A stretch of 14,238 nucleotides of DNA from Opitutales bacterium. GTDB taxonomy: Bacteria; Verrucomicrobiota; Verrucomicrobiia; Opitutales; Opitutaceae. The DNA is taken from the NCBI GenBank assembly GCA_021772595.1, contig JAJFLS010000281.1, positions 1 to 14,238 of the forward strand, written 5' to 3'. Positions 1 to 7,143 of the stretch are shown piece by piece. Position 1 is the first letter of the stretch. Each line of letters begins with the position of its first letter. The translations under genes were made by a program, and so were the position numbers. The notes below the pieces were generated by a model. The model worked only from the letters and a program-made list of their open reading frames with translations. It was not told the origin of the DNA and searched no databases.

Positions 1-1
1 C

Positions 2-361
2 GGCGGGCTTTCGAGCAATGGTAGCTGGCTAGCTGGCGTGATGTTGAAATCTGATCATCCGCGGGTCGGTACTTTGCCGGACTTCGGAAATTTCATTTTG
101 GATCGGGAGACGGGCGAAAGCTACGATCGCTACAAAGGAACCAAGGAGCTGATGCCTTACGCGAAAGGTGTCAGCGCGAAATCCCATGATTTCGATGCGG
201 ACGGAAATGAAACGCACACCGATTACGCGAAGATGTTGAAAATCGTGAAAGACGCGGGCTACCGAGGCCACATAGGCGTCGAGTACGAAGGAAGCAGCCT
301 CAGCGAACCCGAGGGAATCAAGGCGACCAAGAAGCTGCTCCAGCGATTGGGTGGGCGGTAG
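2..361 (+). CDS. Sugar phosphate isomerase/epimerase, TIM-barrel family (3' part, runs off left edge)
   Basis: This is the C-terminal ~119 residues of an AP-endonuclease-2-type TIM-barrel isomerase/epimerase. The frame is open from base 2 with no stop, so the ATG at 38 is almost certainly internal: the residues before it (GGLSSNGSWLAGVM) fit the family's NHGG-L-SS block. Visible landmarks are RVGTLPDFGNF, then VSAKSHDFDADG (likely metal-ligand His and Asp), and GHIGVEYEG near the end, where the Glu is the usual metal/catalytic residue of the last strand. The protein ends normally at TAG 359-361. Relatives act on keto- and aldo-sugars or inositols; the substrate cannot be told from this piece. 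No same-strand gene follows closely; the next starts 221 bases on, beyond a strong hairpin. A second TIM-barrel isomerase lies at 6051-6860. Confidence 0.85.
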   Translation, partial: GGLSSNGSWLAGVMLKSDHPRVGTLPDFGNFILDRETGESYDRYKGTKELMPYAKGVSAKSHDFDADGNETHTDYAKMLKIVKDAGYRGHIGVEYEGSSLSEPEGIKATKKLLQRLGGR

Positions 362-423
362 GCGTAGGGGATTTTCGGGTACGGGTGTCGAGTGTTCGAA
401 GAGGCGTTGAAATTGCGTTTTTA

Positions 424-488
424 GTCCGGGACGGCGCCCGGACGCTACCTCGCTTTGGAAAAGGTAGGGTTCGGGCGCCGCCCCGAAC
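424..488. repeat. Long GC-rich inverted repeat (intergenic stem-loop)
   Basis: Two 27-base arms (424-450 and 462-488) are complementary at 23 of 27 positions around an 11-base loop (451-461). The loop-proximal ends read GCTACCT and AGGTAGG, the same GTAGG/CCTAC tag found on hairpins in other gaps here. There is no T-tract on either side, so it is not a classical intrinsic terminator, although it lies just after the stop at 361 and could still end transcription or protect the mRNA 3' end. The rest of the 362-582 gap shows no ORF or RNA gene that I recognise. Confidence 0.75.
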
Positions 489-582
489 TCTCGACTCGGG
501 TAGGGACTGACTGCTAGGTATCTTGGCGCTAACTGCTTGCTAATCATGAAAATGCGGTCCATAGACCTTTCCTTTTCCACCC

Positions 583-2433
583 ATGTCGAAGACGATTCTT
601 GGCATTTCCGCATTTTATCATGACAGCGCCGCGGCTATCGTCCGCGACGGTAAGCTGGAGGCGGCGGCTCAAGAGGAGCGGTTTACGCGAAAGAAGCACG
701 ACGAGCGGTTTCCGACGAACGCGATCGACTTCTGCCTCGAAAATATTGGCGGGGAAATCGAGTCGCTCGACTACGTGGCGTTCTACGAGAAGCCATTGCT
801 AAAGTTCGATCGGCTGATCGAAACCTACCTCGCATACGCCCCGCGAGGATTTTCGTCTTTTTGCAAAGCGATGCCTCAGTGGCTGCGGACGAAGCTGCAT
901 CATCCGCGCGAGATTCGAAAGGCTCTCGGCAAAAAACGCTATCGCAAGCCGATCATTTTCATCGAACATCACATGTCTCACGCGGCCAGCGCGTTTTTCC
1001 CGAGTCCGTTCGAAGAGGCCGCGATCGTGACTCTCGATGGTGTGGGGGAATGGGATACGACCAGCATCGCAGTGGGGCGCGGAAATCAGATTGAGATGCT
1101 GAAGACGCTGAGCTTTCCGCACTCGGTCGGGCTGCTGTACAGCGCCTTCACCTATTTTTGCGGATTTCGAGTGAATAGCGGCGAGTACAAGCTAATGGGT
1201 TTGGCTCCGTATGGAAAACCTTGTTACGCGGATCTTATTTGGGAGACGCTGGTAGATTTGAAGGAGGACGGTTCGTTCGCTCTGAACATGGACTACTTCA
1301 CGTATCCCCAAGGATTGACCATGACCGGAGCGGCGTTTGAAAAGCTGTTTGGCTTCAAGCGACGGATACCCAGCGAAGTGATCGAGCAGAAACATATGGA
1401 TCTCGCAGCGAGCATCCAAGCGGTAACCGAGAAGTTGATACTTAGAATCGCTGAATACGCTCGCGAGCTCACGGGCATGAACCGGCTTTGCTTGGCCGGC
1501 GGGGTCGCGTTGAATTGCGTTGCGAATGGAAAGTTGCAGCGCGAGGGAATTTTCGACGAACTGTGGATCCAGCCTGCCGCTGGCGACGCGGGAGGCGCTT
1601 TGGGCGCGGCGTTGTTCACTCATTATCAGCTGCTCGACAATGTTCGAAATCCGAGCCCGGGCGATTCTATGGCGGGTGGGCGATTGGGCCCCCGTTTCGG
1701 AAATGATGCCATCGAGATTACGCTGCGGGTAAACGAAGCCGTTTATCAGCGGATTGATGATGAAGGCGTTCTCTTGAGCAAGGTTTCGGAGTTTCTTGAT
1801 GAAGGGAAGGTAGTTGGCTGGTTCAACGGGAGGATGGAGTTTGGCCCGCGGGCGTTGGGAGCTCGGAGTATTTTGGGAGATCCGCGTTCGGGAGAGACGC
1901 AGACGCGGATGAATCTGAAAATCAAATATCGCGAGTCTTTCCGTCCCTTCGCTCCCTGCGTGCTTGAGGAGGATGTCGAAAAGTACTTCAACCAGCAAGG
2001 CGCCTCGCCTTACATGCTACTGGTCGCTCCGGTTGCGGAGGGTTTGCATCGCGCGCTTTCGGATGAAGAGAAGCGATTGATGGAGGACAACGATTTGCTC
2101 AAGCGAGTGAAGGTCGAGCGGTCGGAGCTGCCGGCGATCACTCATGTCGATATGTCGGCCCGAATCCAAACCGTCGATGAAGAGCGGCACGACCGGTTTT
2201 GCCGGCTGATGCGAGCGTTTAGAGATCGGACGGGATGTAGCGTAGATGTCAATACGAGATTCAATGTGCGGGGCGAGCCGATCGTCAATACGCCTCATGA
2301 CGCGCTGCGTTGCTTTTTGGCGACGGAAATGGATGTCCTCGTTTTGGAGGACTGCCTGCTTCTTAAGGAGAACCAATCCGAAGCACTGGTTCAGCGCTAT
2401 CGCGGATACGTGGAGGAGTTCGAACTCGACTAA
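583..2433 (+). CDS. Carbamoyltransferase, NodU/TobZ family (SxtI-like)
   Basis: A 616-residue carbamoyltransferase, the usual length for the NodU/CmcH/TobZ family. These enzymes make carbamoyl-adenylate from carbamoyl phosphate and ATP, then move the carbamoyl group to a hydroxyl on a sugar or secondary metabolite. The N-terminal Kae1/ASKHA-like domain starts LGISAFYHDSAAAIV (residues 6-20). The metal-binding HHMSHAASAF is at 129-138, with D152 in the following VTLDGVGEW. The nucleotide-site strings LAGGVALNCVANG (304-316) and AAGDAGGALGAA (332-343) follow. The C-terminal domain begins near MEFGPRALGARSIL (418-431), with FRPFAPCVLEE at 453-463. All expected motifs are present and the gene looks intact. 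No Shine-Dalgarno is seen before the ATG; the preceding bases are CT-rich. It leads a tight three-gene cassette with SxtJ-like and DUF5989 proteins. The acceptor substrate is unknown. Confidence 0.95.
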   Translation: MSKTILGISAFYHDSAAAIVRDGKLEAAAQEERFTRKKHDERFPTNAIDFCLENIGGEIESLDYVAFYEKPLLKFDRLIETYLAYAPRGFSSFCKAMPQWLRTKLHHPREIRKALGKKRYRKPIIFIEHHMSHAASAFFPSPFEEAAIVTLDGVGEWDTTSIAVGRGNQIEMLKTLSFPHSVGLLYSAFTYFCGFRVNSGEYKLMGLAPYGKPCYADLIWETLVDLKEDGSFALNMDYFTYPQGLTMTGAAFEKLFGFKRRIPSEVIEQKHMDLAASIQAVTEKLILRIAEYARELTGMNRLCLAGGVALNCVANGKLQREGIFDELWIQPAAGDAGGALGAALFTHYQLLDNVRNPSPGDSMAGGRLGPRFGNDAIEITLRVNEAVYQRIDDEGVLLSKVSEFLDEGKVVGWFNGRMEFGPRALGARSILGDPRSGETQTRMNLKIKYRESFRPFAPCVLEEDVEKYFNQQGASPYMLLVAPVAEGLHRALSDEEKRLMEDNDLLKRVKVERSELPAITHVDMSARIQTVDEERHDRFCRLMRAFRDRTGCSVDVNTRFNVRGEPIVNTPHDALRCFLATEMDVLVLEDCLLLKENQSEALVQRYRGYVEEFELD

Positions 2434-2438
2434 TAATA

Positions 2439-2876
2439 ATGGTAACTTTAAATCCGATCAATACTCGTCCTTCTGCGGAAGAGCTCTCGAAATTCGGGAC
2501 ACTGCTGCTGCTTGGCCTGCCGATTGCGGGCCTGGTTTGGTCGGGAATTTTCTATTGGAAGTTGGAGGTATTCAATCCTTGGATTATCGCGGGCTTCGCA
2601 TGCGTGGGTATTTTCGTGTGGGTGTTGACGAGGCTTTTTGCGAGCGGAGCTCGGGTCGTCTATGTGGGTTGGCATGCACTCGCGTCTGCGATCGATTGGG
2701 TGATCAGTTTGATCGCCTTGTCGATTATGTATTTTATCGTCCTTGTCCCGATGGCTTTGGTTATGAGGGCGTTCGGCAGAAAACCATTGCCGGTGGTTTG
2801 GAGTAAGGAAAGCGATTCTTATTGGCAAAGCCGGACGAGTAAGCCTGAATTGAAGCGGTATTTCAGACAGTACTAG
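2439..2876 (+). CDS. SxtJ-like small membrane protein
   Basis: A 145-residue protein that I recognise as the SxtJ family, named after an uncharacterised gene next to the carbamoyltransferase gene sxtI in saxitoxin clusters. It has a polar N-terminus (NPINTRPSAEELSKFG) and three hydrophobic stretches at about 20-40, 47-67 and 84-110. The polar tail contains SYWQ (127-130) before a basic end, in line with the conserved Trp-containing tail of the family. The start lies five bases after the carbamoyltransferase stop, within TAATAATAATGG, so it is almost certainly co-transcribed and possibly translated by re-initiation. The family has no proven biochemical role. The tight linkage suggests it anchors or assists the carbamoyltransferase at the membrane, which is inference only. 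Confidence 0.85.
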   Translation: MVTLNPINTRPSAEELSKFGTLLLLGLPIAGLVWSGIFYWKLEVFNPWIIAGFACVGIFVWVLTRLFASGARVVYVGWHALASAIDWVISLIALSIMYFIVLVPMALVMRAFGRKPLPVVWSKESDSYWQSRTSKPELKRYFRQY

Positions 2877-2906
2877 AGTCGAATCCAAGAACCTGCAGCC
2901 GGAATT

Positions 2907-3104
2907 ATGAAAGAAGAGAAACGAGAGACGATCGAAGATGTCAGCGAGAACCATGCTCAGGGGACGCTCCGAGAATTCTGGAGCTTTCTCATGCACAACA
3001 AGAAGTTCTGGCTGCTCCCGATGGTTCTCGTTTTCCTGATCTTGGGCGCCCTAATAATAATGGGCGGAAGCTCGGCGGCACCGTTTGTATATACGCTGTT
3101 TTGA
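2907..3104 (+). CDS. DUF5989 family membrane microprotein (SxtK-like)
   Basis: A 65-residue protein of the DUF5989 type, corresponding to SxtK in saxitoxin clusters. A charged N-terminal third (about residues 1-18) leads into GTLREFWSFLMHNKKFWLLP (19-38), the recognisable family signature with an amphipathic, Trp/Phe-rich helix. One transmembrane segment (about 34-53) follows, then a short tail ending VYTLF. It begins 30 bases after the SxtJ-like gene and completes the carbamoyltransferase-SxtJ-DUF5989 trio. The only ribosome-binding hint is a GGA six bases before the ATG. The function is unknown; as a single-span microprotein it could be a subunit or stabiliser of a membrane complex with its two neighbours (inference). 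Confidence 0.85.
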   Translation: MKEEKRETIEDVSENHAQGTLREFWSFLMHNKKFWLLPMVLVFLILGALIIMGGSSAAPFVYTLF

Positions 3105-3204
3105 GAGATCGTTTCCGTAAAGTAGTCCGGCGACGTTCGGCTTTCTTTCATACGGTACGATAATTTCTGTTGCGGATTGGGCGTCGTGAATCTAGTGCTC
3201 GGCT

Positions 3205-3900
3205 ATGTCACCTGAGATTTCTCCTGAACGTGTTGATGCTGCGATAGAGGAGGCTAAAGACGCTAGCCAGTATCAGGTCTATAAGTATCCGTGGACTGAA
3301 CTCCCTGCGAAACTCCGCGACCAGGGTCACGACCATTTCTGGCTGCTGGGTTACGGTAGCCTCATCTCGCAAGTCTCCTCTGCTCGCACGATTGACGTTT
3401 CCGAACGCTCATGTCGGTTGCCGGCAATTGCTTTCGGGGCGCGTCGACAATTTTCCTATCGCATTCCTCAAGCGTTCCTTGCCGAACGTTATGGCGTTAC
3501 GGACGGGACGCGCTACTCGGCGCTCGACTGTAAGGTAACCTACGATCGAGGAGATGCTCTCAACGGCATTCTCACGCGCGTCTTCATCGATGACATTGAG
3601 GCCTTCCGCCAACGCGAATACGCGTATGACTTAAAGCCTATTCCAGTATTCGAATGGGATCACCCGGAGCGCCCGCACCGTATCGCCTATGCTCTCGATC
3701 TTCCACCTGTTGGAGACTCGGAGGACCATCCGTATGCCACAGACACTCCGCCACAGCCGGGATACTATCGACTTTGTCGAATTGGAGCGTTGACCGTATC
3801 GGAATCATTCTTACAAGCTTACTTGGACTCGACCTATTTAGGGGACGGCGTAACACCCGTTTCTGAATGGGAAAAACAATCAGGCGTAGTTGACGGCTAA
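3205..3900 (+). CDS. Gamma-glutamylcyclotransferase-fold protein (GGCT/AIG2-like)
   Basis: A 231-residue protein with the gamma-glutamylcyclotransferase-like fold. The substrate-loop motif YGSL is at 50-53 inside FWLLGYGSLIS. R80/R81 and the FSYR stretch follow as in the family core. The likely catalytic Glu is E138 in FRQREYAYDLKPIPV, where this fold places its acid. Enzymes of this fold turn gamma-glutamyl peptides or amines, including glutathione, into 5-oxoproline, but the fold is also used on other substrates, so the reaction is not certain. About 45 extra residues precede the fold, and a Pro-rich segment (DTPPQPGYYRLCRIG) comes before the final helix. It lies 15 bases before the next gene, suggesting an operon. 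Its codons look unlike those of the flanking genes. No Shine-Dalgarno is visible. A possible -10, GATAAT at 3159-3164, has only a poor -35. Confidence 0.8.
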   Translation: MSPEISPERVDAAIEEAKDASQYQVYKYPWTELPAKLRDQGHDHFWLLGYGSLISQVSSARTIDVSERSCRLPAIAFGARRQFSYRIPQAFLAERYGVTDGTRYSALDCKVTYDRGDALNGILTRVFIDDIEAFRQREYAYDLKPIPVFEWDHPERPHRIAYALDLPPVGDSEDHPYATDTPPQPGYYRLCRIGALTVSESFLQAYLDSTYLGDGVTPVSEWEKQSGVVDG

Positions 3901-3915
3901 CGACAATTATTTGAC

Positions 3916-5919
3916 ATGCCCGAAAGTACGCAATCACAGCAAAAAGGGGAATCTCGTTTTCCAAACATCCCTCCGCTTGTCCGTAGCATACTCGCTGGAC
4001 TTCTTATTGCCTGCTTTGCAACGATCGAAATAATCTACGATTTCTTGCCGTTGCAGATTCTTTTTTATACGCTCATTGGCTTCTATCTACTGGTTCTTCT
4101 CATACGGGCCATTCGGAATCGAAAGACGATCCAGTTCCAATTCGAGCTCGGTACAAAGCAGATGCTAGGCGGGCGCTTTGACGAAGCCAGCGAGCGGCTC
4201 AGGCAGCAGCTCGATCTCCTTTCAAGTGGTCACCCGATCGGCTTTCTCCACGCCTTTTCTAGAGATTTCAGCAAGATCGATAAGGCGGCGCGCTCGGAGC
4301 CCAATCTGCTCGATAAGATTGTTGGTTTTGCGGAATACGCATTCCCCTTTCAAAACGTCATCGTCGCCGTAGCCACGACTAGTATCAAAAAGTTATCCGC
4401 AAATCGCTTCTTCCGCGTTTCACTATCCCAAGCCGACGATGGCGACTTCCTTTTTCACGGCAACTCGCAGAATGCTCAGACGCCTGCCATACATGTTAGT
4501 CAACCCAGTCTTAAGGACTGTATCGACAATGCTGCGGGCCGAATGTTTTACGAGCTCAACGCCACGGATCTTACTTCCTCCTATCAAGCGTATGCTCACT
4601 ACATTCGAGCACTCGATATCTGGTCCAATGTACATTCTGCGAAAGACAGCATTGATATCGATTTCGAGCCTGCAGCCGAATGTTTTCAGAGCGCTCTGGA
4701 GGCAGACCCAAATTTTGTCATGGCCTCTCTTTACCTAGCAGCGATGCACTCGGTCAGGCGTAGCAGCACCAGTTATTTCGAGCGCTCTCGAAAGCGCCTG
4801 AAGAACGTCGTCGACCTTTGCGACTCTGAAGCCACGCCCGGGTCGAAAACGCAGAAAATGAAGATCAAGGGGCTCGCGTTCGCGCTTTCCTGCAACCTGA
4901 CCAACCAGTGGTTTCACCGAATCGGTAAATACGAAAACGAAGATGAGGCGAAGATCATATCGAGAGATAATCAATCCCGCGCACGACAAGCTATAGAACT
5001 GCTGGAAGACTCCCCGCTCTCGGTCCACGAATACGCGTTCACGCTGCACAGTATGGAGCGTATCGCTTTCGAAAAACCTCATGAGTTGGCCGAGGATCTT
5101 CGAGGCTATTCCAGAGCGCTCAATGAGTATTCCCGTGCCATGGAAATCGCTGAAAAACTCCGCGAGTTTCCCGCTATGCGACGCAGCAAGGGGAACCGTG
5201 CCTATGTCATGATGTGGCTAGGCGCGATGCTCCGTCGAAATCCCGATCCTACCATTTTCTTGCGGACGCTCGGTCCAACAGCCATCCCCAATAGCGAAGC
5301 CACCGCCCAGCTCTGGAGCCTCGCCGAAACGGAAATGCGCTCAGTCGCTGCCAATGCCAAAAGCTCTTTTGGCGGTTACTCCGTAGCCAATCTTTGCCTG
5401 CTCTATTCTCTTGAAGGCGAGTTCGGAAAATTTCTTCACTGCGCCCGCATCCTCTCAGGTCTTGAGGAGAAAATTTCGAAAAACAGTCTCATTGACACGG
5501 CTGCCTCCAGCCTGGCCGACATCGGCGAACTTCAATCAAAATCGATGGAATATCTCGAAGGAGCCAACGATATCGCGACTGGTCTTATCGCCGGTTGCGC
5601 CACTCTTCAAATCCCAGATGAGCTGTATGACGCCTGGCTTAAGAAGGGGCTTGAGTTCCACGGCCGCTGCCTGGCCCTGATCCAGGAATCTGAAGCGGCC
5701 AATGTCGCCAACATGCGCATTCGTCTCGTCAAGCAAATGACCAATATCATCAAGCTCCTCCACTACGCCGACCCGAATGCGAACGGTCCGGCAGGATTCG
5801 TATGCGATAATTTGCGTGACAGTCTCAATGGCGAGGTTCTCGAGATTGAGGCATCCTCATCTATGGTGGAGAATTGGCTACAGGTTCTCCGTAGCGTTTT
5901 AGCGTGCGGTTCCCGATAG
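3916..5919 (+). CDS. Membrane-anchored TPR-like protein of unknown function
   Basis: I do not recognise this 667-residue protein as a named family. After a polar 20-residue N-terminus there are two adjacent transmembrane segments (about 21-42 and 44-66), with RNRK straight after. The remaining ~600 residues are therefore probably cytoplasmic. They are alpha-helical and TPR/SEL1-like: a first repeat around 78-100 (LGTKQMLGGRFDEASERL) and the clearest one at 250-277 (FEPAAECFQSALEADPNF then VMASLYLA). Later helices such as LNEYSRAMEIAEKLREFPAM fit further degenerate repeats. No catalytic motif is visible. It follows the cyclotransferase-like gene by 15 bases on the same strand with no hairpin between, so the two probably form one unit. 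The sense strand is noticeably more pyrimidine-rich than in the flanking genes, which may mark a separate origin. A scaffold or sensor role is only a guess. Confidence 0.75.
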   Translation: MPESTQSQQKGESRFPNIPPLVRSILAGLLIACFATIEIIYDFLPLQILFYTLIGFYLLVLLIRAIRNRKTIQFQFELGTKQMLGGRFDEASERLRQQLDLLSSGHPIGFLHAFSRDFSKIDKAARSEPNLLDKIVGFAEYAFPFQNVIVAVATTSIKKLSANRFFRVSLSQADDGDFLFHGNSQNAQTPAIHVSQPSLKDCIDNAAGRMFYELNATDLTSSYQAYAHYIRALDIWSNVHSAKDSIDIDFEPAAECFQSALEADPNFVMASLYLAAMHSVRRSSTSYFERSRKRLKNVVDLCDSEATPGSKTQKMKIKGLAFALSCNLTNQWFHRIGKYENEDEAKIISRDNQSRARQAIELLEDSPLSVHEYAFTLHSMERIAFEKPHELAEDLRGYSRALNEYSRAMEIAEKLREFPAMRRSKGNRAYVMMWLGAMLRRNPDPTIFLRTLGPTAIPNSEATAQLWSLAETEMRSVAANAKSSFGGYSVANLCLLYSLEGEFGKFLHCARILSGLEEKISKNSLIDTAASSLADIGELQSKSMEYLEGANDIATGLIAGCATLQIPDELYDAWLKKGLEFHGRCLALIQESEAANVANMRIRLVKQMTNIIKLLHYADPNANGPAGFVCDNLRDSLNGEVLEIEASSSMVENWLQVLRSVLACGSR

Positions 5920-5953
5920 AAGCACAAGTGAATATCCAGGCTTTGCTGAAAAT

Positions 5954-6013
5954 GTAGGAGCGACTTAATGCCGCGATTCGTGTGGATTTATCGCGGCATA
6001 AAGCTGCTCCTAC
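5954..6013. repeat. Intergenic inverted repeat with GTAGGAGC arms
   Basis: Two 24-base arms (5954-5977, 5990-6013) pair at 21 of 24 positions around a 12-base loop. The outer ends read GTAGGAGC and GCTCCTAC, and the inner ends ATGCCGCGAT and ATCGCGGCAT. It lies between two convergent genes (stops at 5919 and 6051), so a role in ending or insulating both transcripts is plausible, but neither side has a T-tract. It resembles REP-like repeats common between genes in Opitutae-type genomes (recognition, not a search result). Confidence 0.75.
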
Positions 6014-6018
6014 TGAGG

Positions 6019-6039
6019 GCTCAGACTAAAGCTCTGAGC
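6019..6039. repeat. Short hairpin in convergent gap
   Basis: GCTCAGA (6019-6025) pairs perfectly with TCTGAGC (6033-6039) around a 7-base loop. It follows directly on the larger stem-loop at 5954-6013 and lies just after the stop of the leftward isomerase gene, so it may add to transcription termination. There is no T-tract. Confidence 0.5.
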
Positions 6040-6050
6040 TACTGCTGAGG

Positions 6051-6860
6051 CTACACGTCGCAGATATTAACGGCGGCTTCTAGGGAGGCGATTGGGTCTT
6101 CGTTCGTGGGGACGAACTCCTGGGCGACGAGGCCTTTGTATCCAGTTTCGACAATCGCTCGCATGATCGCGGGATAGAAAAGTTCTTGCGTATCGTCGAT
6201 CTCATTACGGCCGGGCGCGCCGCCGGTGTGGTAGTGGGCGATGTATGTATGGAACTCCTTGATCGTGTCGATGACATCGCCCTCCATGAGCTGCATGTGG
6301 TAGATGTCGTAGAGTAGCTTGAATTGATCGGAGCCGACTCGCTTGCAGAGCTCGACGCCCCAGAGCGTATGGTCGCACATGAAGTCTGGGTGGTCGCGCT
6401 TGCTGTTGAGCAATTCCATGATGACGATGACCCCGTGCTTCTCGGCGATGGGGGCGATTCGCTTCAGCCCGATGGAGCAGTTTTCGAGGCCTTGCTCGTC
6501 GCTCATCCCGTCGCGATTGCCGGAAAAGCAAATGACGTTGGGCGAGCCGCCATTCTTTGCGAGCGGGATGACGCGTTCGAAGTGCTCTACGATCGAGTCG
6601 TGGTTTTCGAGCCGATTGAGACCGTTCTCGATTCCGCCGGGAACTCCTGAAGTCACGGCGCAAGTGAGGCCGTACTTGGCGAGCGTTTCGTAATCTTCTA
6701 CTTCGAGCAGATCGATTGATTCGAGACCGATTCGTTGAACGGCTTGGCAAAGCTCGTCCAGTGAAAGGTCGTTGTAGCACCATCTGCACGCGGAGTGCCG
6801 GATGTTTCCTTTTAGAGCAGCGGGTCGTGGCATGTCGTCATTCATGAGGTGAGGTTCCAT
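6051..6860 (-). CDS. hyi: Hydroxypyruvate isomerase family protein (TIM-barrel sugar isomerase)
   Basis: A 269-residue member of the hydroxypyruvate isomerase (Hyi) branch of AP-endonuclease-2 TIM barrels. Hyi interconverts hydroxypyruvate and tartronate semialdehyde, but many relatives act on other ketoses, so the substrate is unproven. The family opening KGNIRHSACRWCYNDLSLDE (17-36) is clear. Likely metal/catalytic residues are E149 in VIMELLNSKRDHPDF, D185 and H188 in LLYDIYHMQ, H209/H211 in AHYHTGGAPGRNE, and E248 in GLVAQEFVP. Length and C-terminus are normal. The start is uncertain: ATGs at 6860, 6845 and 6833 are all in frame, none has a Shine-Dalgarno, and the conserved part begins only at residue 17. 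It is transcribed away from the sulfatase gene, with a large palindrome in the shared upstream region, and no same-strand partner is adjacent. Probably cytoplasmic, in carbohydrate catabolism. Confidence 0.88.
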   Translation of the reverse strand: MEPHLMNDDMPRPAALKGNIRHSACRWCYNDLSLDELCQAVQRIGLESIDLLEVEDYETLAKYGLTCAVTSGVPGGIENGLNRLENHDSIVEHFERVIPLAKNGGSPNVICFSGNRDGMSDEQGLENCSIGLKRIAPIAEKHGVIVIMELLNSKRDHPDFMCDHTLWGVELCKRVGSDQFKLLYDIYHMQLMEGDVIDTIKEFHTYIAHYHTGGAPGRNEIDDTQELFYPAIMRAIVETGYKGLVAQEFVPTNEDPIASLEAAVNICDV

Positions 6861-6950
6861 GGGAAATTTGCGAGATCATTGCTAGCGGGAAATGGGGATG
6901 ACGCGAATGAATTTTTCCGATCAGGCTGAAGCGAGAAAACATTCCACATC

Positions 6951-6998
6951 CGCTCCGACCGTTTAAATTACAACGTTGTAATTTAAACAGTCGGAGCG
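6951..6998. repeat. 48-bp near-perfect palindrome (copy 1), possible operator or palindromic mobile repeat
   Basis: The sequence is self-complementary about the centre 6974/6975 with 23 of 24 pairs and no loop. The core half-site is GTTTAAATTACAAC followed by its mirror, and the outer arms are CGCTCCGAC and GTCGGAGCG. The core recurs exactly at 8712-8745. The inner TTACAACGTTGTAA has the central CG and dyad form of LacI-family operators, and the site lies between divergent isomerase and sulfatase genes, so a regulator site is possible. The length, the GC-rich arms and the second copy also suit a REP/MITE-like palindrome. The rest of 6861-7143 holds no recognisable gene. Confidence 0.85.
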
Positions 6999-7143
6999 TG
7001 ATGGATGAGTCTGCTGGCGATTGGGTGGGAGGTCTGAGGGAGAGGCAGGGGAAAGGTACGATTGCGGGGAACCTCTGCGCGGGTTAGTGGCTCGAGGAGC
7101 TTTTTTCTGGTTTTCCGTTGAGGCCTATCGCAAGTTGCTGGTG

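Noticed and set aside
29..613. A 194-residue leftward ORF over the isomerase tail and the following gap
   Set aside because: It lies opposite a gene with clear family motifs and across the long hairpin, and its protein has no recognisable domain. It is a shadow frame.
1192..1998. A 268-residue leftward ORF opposite the carbamoyltransferase gene
   Set aside because: The forward frame carries all NodU-family motifs; the reverse product is Arg/Leu-rich and unrecognisable, as expected of antisense frames in GC-rich DNA. The same holds for the leftward ORFs at 7156-7977, 9693-10505 and 10672-11445.
2430..3063. CTAATAATAATGG repeated at 2430 and about 3051
   Set aside because: One copy is a stop/start junction and the other encodes part of a membrane helix. 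The short AT-rich match is most likely chance.
5954..6013. Calling the GTAGGAGC hairpin an intrinsic terminator
   Set aside because: There is no T-tract on either side, unlike the clear terminator at 13424-13453, so it is listed as a repeat.
7021..7143. Longer sulfatase start at TTG 7021
   Set aside because: It would add 41 residues before a clean signal peptide, and those residues look like translated non-coding DNA. ATG 7144 is preferred.
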